Below, in pieces: positions 8,037 to 15,886 of a DNA stretch of 64,000 nt. Position numbers and translations under genes: made by a program. This DNA is from CBDBON01 sp965208395 (GTDB lineage: Bacteria > Chloroflexota > Dehalococcoidia > Lucifugimonadales > CBDBON01), in NCBI GenBank assembly GCA_965208395.1, contig CBDBON010000001.1, forward strand, positions 407,607-471,606, in the 5' to 3' direction. The notes beneath the pieces were generated by a model. It did no database searches. It had not been told where the DNA came from and was given only the letters and a program-made list of their open reading frames with translations. The number at the start of each line of letters is the position of its first letter. The first letter of the stretch is position 1.

Positions 8037-9089
8037 CTATTCCAGCTTCAGTTGAGCGGACAGCCCGTACTCCGCGGCTAGGGCGGACAGCCGGCCCCAG
8101 GTCGCATCCTCCACCGAAATGCCGTCCTGCATCAGCTCCTGCGTCCGCAGATGCTCCAGTTCGCCCGGGTAGTAGACGCGGTCGAACCCGGCGGCTGGCG
8201 CGGAGCTGGTGAGGTAGGCGGCGAACTGCGTCACCTCCCGCCTGAACTCCTCGAGAGGTCTGAAGGCCGCGACGTTGAAGGCGGCCAAGAAGCAGCCGTC
8301 GTTGTGTCGTGCCGACGGCTCGTGTCCGAATCCTAACCCGGTCAACAGCCCCGAAAGAATCTCCACCATGACGGAGAGGCCGTACCCCTTGTGGCCCTCT
8401 GGGCCTCCCAGCGGAAGGGACGCGCCTCCTTGACCGAGCGCGGACGGGTCGGTCGTCGGCCTCCCCTCGCTGTCGAGTATCCATCCCTCGGGTATCCGCG
8501 CCCCCCTGGCGACGGCGAGCGCGACCTTGCCTCCTGCCACGGCGCTGGTCGCCATGTCGACGAAGAGTGTGCCGTCGAGGTCGCTGGGGACGGCGATGCA
8601 GATCGGATTGGTGCCTAGGCGCGGCTCCCGGCCTCCGAACGGTACGACCGACTTGGCCGACCTGCCCGAGTCGGCGGTCATCAGGCCGATCATGCCGCGT
8701 TCGGCGGCCATGATCGGATAGTCGGCAACGCGCCCGACGTGGCTCTGTCTGAAGACGGTGGCCGCTGCGACGCCGCTGCGAGCCGCCTTCTCTATCGTCA
8801 GGCTCATTGCCCTCTCCGATACGACGTATCCGAAGCCCCAGTGACCGTCGATCACGGTCGTCGTTGGGGAGTCGCTCACGATCTCGAAGAGTGCTCCCGG
8901 CACGATATGTCCGCGCTCGATCCGGTCTATGTAGGTCGGAATCTGGATGATCCCGTGGGAGTCGTGGCCGGCGAGATTGGCGCCGATCGAGTGGCGCGAT
9001 ATGATGGCAGCCTCCTCTTCCGACGCGCCCGCCGCCTGCAGGAGCGCGGCGGCTATCGACCTGAGCCTGTCGGCGGATACGGTTGGCAT
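8037..9089 (-). CDS. Malate/L-lactate dehydrogenase-type (Ldh family) oxidoreductase
   Basis: A 350-aa member of the NAD(P)-dependent Ldh/YlbC/delta1-piperideine-2-carboxylate reductase family, which reduces 2-oxo acids or cyclic imino acids. The family signature GHDSHG (residues 41-46) contains the catalytic histidine. GTNPICIAVP and GHKGYGLSVMVEILSG are the nucleotide-binding and C-terminal signatures. The start is 2 bp after the stop of the upstream flavoprotein gene, so translation is probably coupled. Relatives use malate, lactate, ureidoglycolate, sulfolactate or 2,3-diketogulonate, so the substrate is open. Confidence 0.85.
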   Translation of the reverse strand: MPTVSADRLRSIAAALLQAAGASEEEAAIISRHSIGANLAGHDSHGIIQIPTYIDRIERGHIVPGALFEIVSDSPTTTVIDGHWGFGYVVSERAMSLTIEKAARSGVAAATVFRQSHVGRVADYPIMAAERGMIGLMTADSGRSAKSVVPFGGREPRLGTNPICIAVPSDLDGTLFVDMATSAVAGGKVALAVARGARIPEGWILDSEGRPTTDPSALGQGGASLPLGGPEGHKGYGLSVMVEILSGLLTGLGFGHEPSARHNDGCFLAAFNVAAFRPLEEFRREVTQFAAYLTSSAPAAGFDRVYYPGELEHLRTQELMQDGISVEDATWGRLSALAAEYGLSAQLKLE

Positions 9090-9091
9090 AG

Positions 9092-9670
9092 TTAGAACTC
9101 CCTCATCTGTACGACTCCGGCTGAACCCGGCGCGTCAGGACGATCGTCGTCGGGCCCGGTCGGACCGCCGCGGCGGGCCTTTGCGCTCCGGTCCATGATC
9201 GCGACCTCTACCAGGGTGGTCACCCCGAGGTCGGTCGGTGGCGGAGCGTTGTAGTCGTGATCGAGTGTGCGTCCGGGGAAGTAGCGCTGGACCATACGGT
9301 CGAACAGCCTGGACTTTTCCGCGTCGTTCTCCACCTCTTTGCCCTCGCCGAAGATCATGACGCTGCGGTAGTTCATCGAATGGTTCATCGCCTTCCGCGA
9401 GTAGATCAGCCCATCGGTTAGCGTTACGGTGATGCAGACGGGAGCGCCCGCGGCCAGATGCTTCATTGCGCGGCTCCTGACGGAGCCATGTATATAGATC
9501 GACTCGGGCGCGCTCCTGTCGTAGTGGTAGGACATCGGTATGACGTAGGGCTGACCGCCCTCGACGAACCCGACGTGCGCGACCAGTCCGGAGTGCAGAA
9601 TCTCCTCAGTTTCGTGGGGAACGGCGCGCTCCGGGTGATTCCTGATACGACTGCGCTCTGCGAGTGTCAT
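9092..9670 (-). CDS. Pyridoxamine 5'-phosphate oxidase-fold flavin-binding protein
   Basis: A 192-aa split-barrel flavin/nucleotide-binding protein of the Pyridox_ox_2 (NimA-like) type. Visible hallmarks are the N-terminal RIRNHPERAVPHETEEIL helix, VAHVGFVEGGQPYVIPMSYHY, and the strand IYIHGSVRSRAMKHL followed by VCITVTLTDGLIYSRKAMNHSMNYRSVMIFGEG. The ATG at 9670 is preferred over the in-frame GTG at 9682 because GGAG precedes it at the right distance. The gene sits directly upstream of the Ldh-type gene. Function is probably a small-molecule reductase or flavin-linked protein; no specific reaction can be assigned. Confidence 0.8.
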   Translation of the reverse strand: MTLAERSRIRNHPERAVPHETEEILHSGLVAHVGFVEGGQPYVIPMSYHYDRSAPESIYIHGSVRSRAMKHLAAGAPVCITVTLTDGLIYSRKAMNHSMNYRSVMIFGEGKEVENDAEKSRLFDRMVQRYFPGRTLDHDYNAPPPTDLGVTTLVEVAIMDRSAKARRGGPTGPDDDRPDAPGSAGVVQMREF

Positions 9671-9763
9671 CCCTTCTCCCACCTCTTTCGACCATTCGGT
9701 CCTGTTACGAACAACATGCGTAATCGTATATTCTCGCTGGAGCGATGTCGATATAGGGCCGGA

Positions 9764-9779
9764 CTAACTGTTCAGACCG
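9764..9779. repeat. 16-bp sequence repeated at 47044-47059
   Basis: CTAACTGTTCAGACCG occurs here and, on the opposite strand, at 47044-47059. In each case it is intergenic and just beyond the 3' end of a minus-strand gene. It is too long to be a likely chance match in 64 kb. Confidence 0.4.
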
Positions 9780-9806
9780 CTCGTGTGATCGTGGGAGGTC
9801 CAGTCT

Positions 9807-11162
9807 TTACTGCAACCTGCGCAGGGGGCCCTGCGTGATCAGCACGATTGCCGAGATCACCAGCAACAGGACGGCCATCGATCCGACCGCCGCCGGCGCT
9901 CCGAAGTGGTCCGTCGCGATTCCTGCGGGCAGCACGGCCAGGGGCATCAGCCCGAAGTTCATCATGAAGACGCTCATGACTCTGCCACTGAAGGCGTCAT
10001 CGCTCTCCTCCATTATCAAGGCCTGGTTGAGACCCCGGCGAGAGGCGTCTCCAAGGCCGAGCATTACCATTATGCCTATCGCGATGCCGTACAGCGGGAA
10101 TGCGGCGACTAGCAGCAGAGCCAAACCGGAGGCGAAGGTGCCCAGTATCAGGATCAGCCCACGGCGCCATCGGCCGAGCGCGGCTATGAGCAGGGAGCCG
10201 ACGAGTGATCCGGCGCCCATTACCGTGATCAGCAGGCCCATCGAGTCGGGCCCTCTGTCGTAGAGGTCCACCACGAAGACCGGCAGCAGGAACCGAAACG
10301 GCTGTGCCAGGAGCGTGGTGATGAGGCCCATCATCAGGAGCACCAGCACCATTCGTGAGCGGAGTATGTAGCCGATTCCAACGGCTATGTCGGCGGTCAC
10401 AGAGCGCCTGGGCCGCGCGGGGCCGCCCTTCAGCGCCGGGATGAGTCCGACGAGTGCTATGGCCAGGAACATCAAAGCCGAAATGACGAAGTAGGCCCTG
10501 TCCGGTCCGAACCATGCATAGACCCCGCCGGCCACTGCCGGGGCGGCCAGGGTCGTGACGCTCATTCCGGCGGCGTTCAGGGCAATCGCATTGCTGAGCC
10601 TGCGCTGCCCGACCAACTGAGGAATTATCGCCTGCCGCGCGGGCATGATGAAGGAGAAGGCGGCTCCCTGTATGACGGAGGCCACCATCAGATGCTGCCA
10701 GATGATCCTGTCGGTGGCGATCGCGACTCCGACCAGCAAGGCCAGCGTCGCCGCAGCCGCCTGCCCCACCTGGATCACCCTCTTACGCTCTACGCGGTCG
10801 GCTACCGCGCCTCCGAACAGGGCCAGCGCAAGAATCGGCAGCGACGAGCTGGCGCTGACGATTCCCAACAGCGACGCGGAGCCCGTCAGGTCGTACACGA
10901 GGTAGCCCCTCACGAGCATCTGCATCTGCATGCCGCCCATCATCGCCAGCATCCCGAGCCACAGATACAGAAAGTTGCGGTCTCCCAGCGAGCTGAAGGT
11001 GGAGCGCCACGCTCCCGGTCCCGGAGCCGGTCCCACGTGCCGCACAGGAGGAGTGCGTGAGGACTCTCCGTGGGGACGGGTACCGGATGACACGGCTAGG
11101 CTGTTCTCATTTTCTGTGGCACGGGGAACATAGAGAGGGCCCGGGCTACGAGCGGCGCTCAT
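9807..11162 (-). CDS. MFS transporter (EntS/MFS_3-like exporter)
   Basis: A 451-aa major facilitator protein with about 12 hydrophobic segments. The core starts at SLGDRNFLYLWLGMLAMMGGM; the loop GGAVADRVERKRVIQVGQ is the motif-A region between TM2 and TM3, as in the EntS/YfiS group of proton-driven exporters. The first 45 residues are polar and proline-rich, and the ATG at 11162 lies inside a strong hairpin. The real start could therefore be a GTG further in, for example near residue 23 or 40. The substrate is unknown. Confidence 0.85.
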   Translation of the reverse strand: MSAARSPGPLYVPRATENENSLAVSSGTRPHGESSRTPPVRHVGPAPGPGAWRSTFSSLGDRNFLYLWLGMLAMMGGMQMQMLVRGYLVYDLTGSASLLGIVSASSSLPILALALFGGAVADRVERKRVIQVGQAAAATLALLVGVAIATDRIIWQHLMVASVIQGAAFSFIMPARQAIIPQLVGQRRLSNAIALNAAGMSVTTLAAPAVAGGVYAWFGPDRAYFVISALMFLAIALVGLIPALKGGPARPRRSVTADIAVGIGYILRSRMVLVLLMMGLITTLLAQPFRFLLPVFVVDLYDRGPDSMGLLITVMGAGSLVGSLLIAALGRWRRGLILILGTFASGLALLLVAAFPLYGIAIGIMVMLGLGDASRRGLNQALIMEESDDAFSGRVMSVFMMNFGLMPLAVLPAGIATDHFGAPAAVGSMAVLLLVISAIVLITQGPLRRLQ

Positions 11163-11223
11163 TCGCCTTCGGCGAAAGGCGCTCGCAGGTGTTCAACCCG
11201 GGCCCGAACGTCGAAACTCTATG
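11129..11223. ncRNA. Nested hairpin, candidate structured RNA between MFS gene and aroC
   Basis: Four nested helices can be drawn. CATAGAG 11129-11135 pairs with CTCTATG 11217-11223. GGGCCCGGG 11137-11145 pairs with CCCGGGCCC 11197-11205. CGAGCG 11149-11154 pairs with CGCTCG 11180-11185. TTCGCC 11162-11167 pairs with GGCGAA 11171-11176. Read on the plus strand, two 11-nt unpaired segments lie on the 3' side. No T-tract follows, so it is not a simple terminator. It may be a cis-regulatory RNA of aroC (plus) or of the exporter (minus). It matches no class I recognise. Confidence 0.4.
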
Positions 11224-11304
11224 GGCGTCTCTGAGAGTGCGATGTTAGCACATAGCTCCAACGGATGGTAGCATTGTGGCAGCCTGCCGACTTCGGGGAA
11301 CGAC

Positions 11305-12387
11305 GTGGGGAACACATTCGGTCACAGCTTCCGGATAACGACGTGGGGAGAGTCCCACGGTGCCGCAATAGGCGTCGTTGTGGATGGATGTCCGCCCCGG
11401 CTCGAACTTTCCGTGGATGAGATTCAAAGTGAGCTTGACCGGCGAAGGCCCGGACAGAGCGAGATCGCCTCGCAGCGTAAGGAGGGGGACAGGGCAGAGA
11501 TACTCTCCGGGGTCTTCGACGGCATGACTCTGGGCACTCCCCTCCTCATCGGCGTCTGGAACGAGGATGCGCGGGGCAAAGACTACGAGCATATGCGGGA
11601 TCTCTTTCGTCCGTCCCACGCCGACTACACCTATCAGGCAAAGTACGGGATACGGAACTGGATGGGCGGCGGGCGGGCCAGCGCACGAGAGACGGTTGGC
11701 CGGGTCGCCGCCGGCGCCATCGCCAAGAAGCTGCTCGCCTGTGAGTTCGGCGTCGAGATCGTGGGCTACGTCAAGCAGGTTTCGGAGCTGGCCGCCGAGG
11801 TGGACGCGGATACCGTATCTCCCGAAGACGTTGAATCGAACGATGTGCGCTGCCCGGACCAGGACATGGCGGTGCGGATGAAGGAGCGTATCAAGGACGC
11901 CCGCAAGGACGGGGACTCTCTCGGCGGTGTCGTCGAGGCCGTCGCGCGGAACGTCCCGCCAGGCTTGGGAGACCCCGTCTTCGACAAGCTCGACGGCGAC
12001 CTTGCGAGAGCAATGCTCTCCCTGCCGGCCTGCAAGGGGTTCGAGGTTGGATCGGGATTCGGCGGCATCGTGATGACCGGATCGGAGCACAACGACCCCT
12101 TCTACTCCGAGCGGGGGCGCATTCGGACCCGGACGAACCACTCTGGAGGCATCCAGGGAGGGATCAGCAACGGAGAGAACATAGTAGTTCGTGCGGCGTT
12201 CAAGCCGACGGCGACGATCATGAAGCCTCAGGATACGGTCGACTCAGACGGGAAACCTGTGGTCATGGAGGGCAGAGGACGCCACGATCCGTGCGTTCTG
12301 CCCCGCGCCGTGCCGATCGTCGAAGCGATGATGGCTCTGGTCCTCGTCGACCACGCGCTGCGTCACCGCGGCCAGACGGCGCCGTAA
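11305..12387 (+). CDS. aroC: Chorismate synthase
   Basis: A 360-aa protein that catalyses the last shikimate step, EPSP to chorismate, with reduced FMN. Signature segments are GNTFGHSFRITTWGESHGAAIG, RRPGQSEIASQRKEGD, the flavin-binding GGRASARETVGRVAAGAIA and SGGIQGGISNGENI. The length is typical of bacterial enzymes. Translation starts at GTG (11305) following GGGGA; the N-terminus aligns exactly with the family. It is not grouped with other aromatic genes. The 5' region contains the nested hairpin at 11129-11223. Confidence 0.97.
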   Translation: MGNTFGHSFRITTWGESHGAAIGVVVDGCPPRLELSVDEIQSELDRRRPGQSEIASQRKEGDRAEILSGVFDGMTLGTPLLIGVWNEDARGKDYEHMRDLFRPSHADYTYQAKYGIRNWMGGGRASARETVGRVAAGAIAKKLLACEFGVEIVGYVKQVSELAAEVDADTVSPEDVESNDVRCPDQDMAVRMKERIKDARKDGDSLGGVVEAVARNVPPGLGDPVFDKLDGDLARAMLSLPACKGFEVGSGFGGIVMTGSEHNDPFYSERGRIRTRTNHSGGIQGGISNGENIVVRAAFKPTATIMKPQDTVDSDGKPVVMEGRGRHDPCVLPRAVPIVEAMMALVLVDHALRHRGQTAP

Positions 12388-12395
12388 GTCATCCC

Positions 12396-13187
12396 TCACA
12401 CGACGGACGAGGCGCCGCCGTCGATGTTGACGGAGACTCCGGTGACATACCCGGCGCGCTCGGAGGCGAGGAAGGCGATAACGTCGCCGGCCTCCTCCGA
12501 CTCGCCGACCCTGCCCAGTGGTATCGACCGTCCGCGCTCCGCGTACCAGTCCTCCAGAGTCAGGCCGGGTCGGGACGCCCTCGCTCGCTCCCACTGTCGC
12601 TCGTTCTGGCCGCTCTTGATCAGCCCTATGCAGACGGTGTTTACCAGGATGTTGTCCGCCGCATAGTCTTTCGAGAGCGCCTTGGTCAGGGCGATACCGG
12701 CCGCCCTGCTGACGGATGTCGGCACCGAGCTTGGCCCCGGCGCCTTCCCTCCCAGGTTCGTGACGTTGATGATCCGTCCCCCTCCCTGGGACTTCATGTG
12801 CGGGACGGCAAGCCGAGAGCAGCGTATCGCCGCGAACAGCTTGAGATCGAGATCGGACTGCCACGCCTCGTCGGTGGTGTCTCCGAAGAATCCCGCGGCG
12901 GACGTTCCTGCATTGTTGACCAGAATGTCGAGGCGTCCGTAGGCTCTCAGGACGGCATCGAACAGCGCTTCGATCTGTTGCGGCGCCGAGACATCGGCCG
13001 GAACGGCGAGGACGCTGCCGCCCGCCGCTCTCTCGATCTCCTCGGCCGCGGCGTCGAGCACGTCCGGGCGACGCGCGCAGATCGCGACCCTGCATCCCTC
13101 GACGGCCAATCTCGCCGCAGCCGCCTTGCCGATACCCTCGCTTCCCCCGGTAACCAGCGCGACCTTCCCCTCAAGACCCAGATCCAT
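12396..13187 (-). CDS. SDR-family protein with substituted catalytic triad
   Basis: A 263-aa Rossmann-fold short-chain dehydrogenase/reductase. The cofactor motif TGGSEGIGKA and the LVNNAG motif are intact. In the active-site region, where family members have a Ser and YxxxK, this protein reads NVTNLGG and PTSVSRAAG, so Tyr is Thr and Lys is Arg. The fold and C-terminal GVSVNIDGGAS are normal. The ATG at 13187 is chosen because GGGAGGAA precedes it; a longer frame from a GTG exists. It overlaps the 3' end of glcF by 17 bp and is thus the last gene of the glycolate oxidase operon. It could be a non-classical reductase or a binding protein. Confidence 0.8.
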   Translation of the reverse strand: MDLGLEGKVALVTGGSEGIGKAAAARLAVEGCRVAICARRPDVLDAAAEEIERAAGGSVLAVPADVSAPQQIEALFDAVLRAYGRLDILVNNAGTSAAGFFGDTTDEAWQSDLDLKLFAAIRCSRLAVPHMKSQGGGRIINVTNLGGKAPGPSSVPTSVSRAAGIALTKALSKDYAADNILVNTVCIGLIKSGQNERQWERARASRPGLTLEDWYAERGRSIPLGRVGESEEAGDVIAFLASERAGYVTGVSVNIDGGASSVV

Positions 13188-14541
13188 GGCCCTTCCTCCC
13201 TTGACCTTCGGTGTCCGTCCGGCCACGCTCTTCGAGACTGTACGCTTCGTCCAGCAGGTCCGTGACGTACTTCACCTCGACCGGCAGATCTGCCCGCTCG
13301 ACTCCGTACTGGAGCTGGATGACGCATCCAGGGTTGGCCGTCGTCAGGACATCCGCATCCGTCTCTCTCACCGCGGCGACCTTCGACTCCAACACCCTGA
13401 GGGAGAGATCCCTCTCGGTGATGGTGTAGGTGCCGCCTCCGCCGCAGCAGACCGACGCGCGGGGCAGCTCGACGAAGTCGATTCCCTCGATCGACCGGAG
13501 CAGCTCCCGCGGTTGCCGGGTAATTCGCTGGGGGTTGGCGAGGTGGCAGGAGTCCTGGTACGTGACGCGGTAGTCCAGCCGCGCCTTTGGCGGGGTTAAG
13601 GGGAGATCCACGAGGAACTCGTGAACGTCTCTGACCATGCCGCTCAACCGGGATGCTCCGGCTGAGTAGTCCGGGTCGTCCCTGAGCAGGTGCCCGTACT
13701 CCTTCATCCGTGATCCGCATCCCGCCGAGGCTACGACGACGGCATCGACTCCTCTGTTGAGGAATGCGTCTACGTTCTTTCGCGCCAGAGATCTGGCAGT
13801 GTCGAGGTCGCCGACATGCGAGTTGAGCGCGCCGCAGCACACCTGCTCCTTAGGGACGCTGACCTCGCATCCGTTCCGGGTCAACACCCTGACCATCGCC
13901 TCCATCTCCGGGCCCTGCACCAGCGGCATGACGCAGCCCGAGAGCAGCGCGACCCGCGCCCGGGTCGCGCCGATGGCCGGGACCCTTCTTCCATCGGTCC
14001 TGAAGCCGGCTGCCCGAACGGAAGGCAGGGATGATTCGAGCTCCGCCGCGTTTCCCGGCACCAGACGCAGTATGCGCGACCTTCGCGTCAGCCACTGGAG
14101 CCCGGATCGCTGGTAGAGGCGCAGGGCGGCTACGAGGAGCGCGAGCCTCCTCCTATGGGGTAACAGCCATCTCGTCGAGATGTGCATGGCCAGTCGCGCC
14201 AACGGGTTCATCTTCCGCCGTTCGGCCACCTGGGCCATGGTCGACTCGATGAGGTTTCCGTAGGGCACGCCGGAGGGGCACGCCACCTCGCACGCGCGGC
14301 ATTGGATGCACAGGTCCCAGTGGCGGATGACCGACTGGCTCGCGTCGATGCGGCCCTCGTTTACCGCCTTCATCAGCGCTATCCTGCCTCGAGGAGACTC
14401 CGTCTCCAACCCTGTCTCCAGATAGGTCGGACACGCCTGTAGACAGAAGCCGCAGTGGACGCACTTGTACAGCTCCGATTCTGCCGGAGCATCCGGCCCG
14501 GCGAAGAGACCGGACCCCGTCTCGCGCGTCGAACCTGCCAT
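13171..14541 (-). CDS. glcF: Glycolate oxidase iron-sulfur subunit
   Basis: A 456-aa subunit of the membrane-associated glycolate oxidase that passes electrons from the flavin subunits. Two 4Fe-4S ferredoxin motifs are visible: C27-x2-C30-x2-C33-x3-C37 and C78-x2-C81-x2-C84-x3-C88. Two CCG domains follow, with the motifs VCCGALNSHVGD and SVCCGGGGTYT, the usual heterodisulfide-reductase-like cysteine clusters. Its ATG immediately follows the TGA of glcE, with no bases between, so translation is coupled. The C-terminus overlaps the start of the SDR gene. Confidence 0.93.
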   Translation of the reverse strand: MAGSTRETGSGLFAGPDAPAESELYKCVHCGFCLQACPTYLETGLETESPRGRIALMKAVNEGRIDASQSVIRHWDLCIQCRACEVACPSGVPYGNLIESTMAQVAERRKMNPLARLAMHISTRWLLPHRRRLALLVAALRLYQRSGLQWLTRRSRILRLVPGNAAELESSLPSVRAAGFRTDGRRVPAIGATRARVALLSGCVMPLVQGPEMEAMVRVLTRNGCEVSVPKEQVCCGALNSHVGDLDTARSLARKNVDAFLNRGVDAVVVASAGCGSRMKEYGHLLRDDPDYSAGASRLSGMVRDVHEFLVDLPLTPPKARLDYRVTYQDSCHLANPQRITRQPRELLRSIEGIDFVELPRASVCCGGGGTYTITERDLSLRVLESKVAAVRETDADVLTTANPGCVIQLQYGVERADLPVEVKYVTDLLDEAYSLEERGRTDTEGQGRKGHGSGS

Positions 14542-15879
14542 TCAGGCGCCCCCTATGAAACGACCGGGGTTGAGAATCCGGAGAGGATCGTACTGCTCCT
14601 TCATGCGCCGCATCACGGCCAGAGACGCATCGGCCGTGTCCCATACATCGAGCCTCGATTTCACGTCTGTCGGACACCTTTCGATCACGGCGCGTCCGCC
14701 CGCGCGGTGGACCGCGTCTCTCGCCTCGATCAGCGTCAGCACCGTCCGGTCGATCTGAGAGTCGAGGCTGTCAGCGTACCAGACCATGTGGACCACACCG
14801 AATCCTGGCTGCGCCACGAAGGCGGGCGGTGGAGCGGCAGCCCTCGTCTCCCGTAGGCCGTCCATCATACGGCGTACCGAGAGGGGCATGAGGGATGCTC
14901 TGACGACTACCGGAGCGGTCTCCCGGTTCCAGCCGAAGTCGGCCAGGGCGCGCCACAGGGAGGCTGCGTCGTCGCCTTCGATCTCCTGGCTGCTGTACGC
15001 TCCGTGCGCGTTGCAGATTGAGGCGCATTCGGCAACCTGACGCCGAAGGCTTCGCGGCCGCCCCCCCAGCCTGACGGCCAGCAGGTAACTCGACCCCGGC
15101 GCTTCGAATCCGACCGGTCTCCGCACCGTGTCGTCGAATACCGTCAGCGCCAGGGGCATGACCTGGCTGTGGAAGATGCCGAGGCCGGCCTCCAGCGCCG
15201 CCTCGACCGATTCGAACCCGCCCAACAGGGTCGCCTGGCGCTGCGGCAGGGGAGTCAGCTTAAAGGAGACCTCCGCGATTACGCCCAGAGTGCCAAGCCC
15301 CCCGATGTGGAGTCTCGACATGTCGTAGCCGCTGACGTTCTTTACGACCTGTCCGCCACTCTTCGTAACGGTTCCGTCGGCCTGGACCACCCTCATGCCT
15401 ATAACGGAGTCCCTGGGATGACCGTAGTGCCACCTGAGCGGGCCGTCGGCCCCAGACGCGAGGGTGCCGCCGATAGTGGCCCTGTCGGGCAGGGGAGGGT
15501 CGATCGCGAGGAGCTGGGCCTCTTTCTCCAAGACCCTCCGAAGACTGGCGACGGTTATGCCGGCCTGCGTCGTGACTGTCAGATCGGCAGGGTTGTGCTC
15601 AATGACGTTATCGAGGCGCGACACCTCCACGACGGCGTCCAGCCGCTCTGGAGGGTTGCCCACCTCCATCCGCGTACCCCCTCCGCGCGGCGCCACGGCC
15701 ACCCGGCGCTCCGCGGCGACGGCCATAGCGCGCGAGAGCTGATGGATGTCCGAGGGCCGGACGATCAGGCTCGGAGCGAGGCCGTCGACCGAATAGCCGT
15801 CGACGTCCAGCGTGACGTTTTCCGCACCTACTGCGTCCGCGAACGCCTGCTGAATGTCACCGGGCGCGACGGTGGTCAT
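14542..15879 (-). CDS. glcE: Glycolate oxidase FAD-binding subunit
   Basis: A 445-aa FAD-binding (PCMH-type) subunit of glycolate oxidase. The PP-loop region is APRGGGTRMEVGNPPERLD, followed by TVTTQAGITVASL and GGTLASGADGPLRWHYGHPRDSVIG. The C-terminal cap ends in MKEQYDPLRILNPGRFIGG, typical of GlcE/GlcD. It lies 7 bp after glcD. Together with glcD and glcF it should oxidise glycolate (and possibly lactate) to the 2-oxo acid, feeding the respiratory chain. Confidence 0.92.
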   Translation of the reverse strand: MTTVAPGDIQQAFADAVGAENVTLDVDGYSVDGLAPSLIVRPSDIHQLSRAMAVAAERRVAVAPRGGGTRMEVGNPPERLDAVVEVSRLDNVIEHNPADLTVTTQAGITVASLRRVLEKEAQLLAIDPPLPDRATIGGTLASGADGPLRWHYGHPRDSVIGMRVVQADGTVTKSGGQVVKNVSGYDMSRLHIGGLGTLGVIAEVSFKLTPLPQRQATLLGGFESVEAALEAGLGIFHSQVMPLALTVFDDTVRRPVGFEAPGSSYLLAVRLGGRPRSLRRQVAECASICNAHGAYSSQEIEGDDAASLWRALADFGWNRETAPVVVRASLMPLSVRRMMDGLRETRAAAPPPAFVAQPGFGVVHMVWYADSLDSQIDRTVLTLIEARDAVHRAGGRAVIERCPTDVKSRLDVWDTADASLAVMRRMKEQYDPLRILNPGRFIGGA

Positions 15880-15886
15880 CGGGAGC

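Noticed and set aside
11085..11230. tmRNA or 6S RNA on the minus strand of the aroC upstream region.
   Set aside because: There is a TTTCGACG string and a long hairpin, but no tRNA-like 3' end, no credible tag peptide and no proper 6S bubble.
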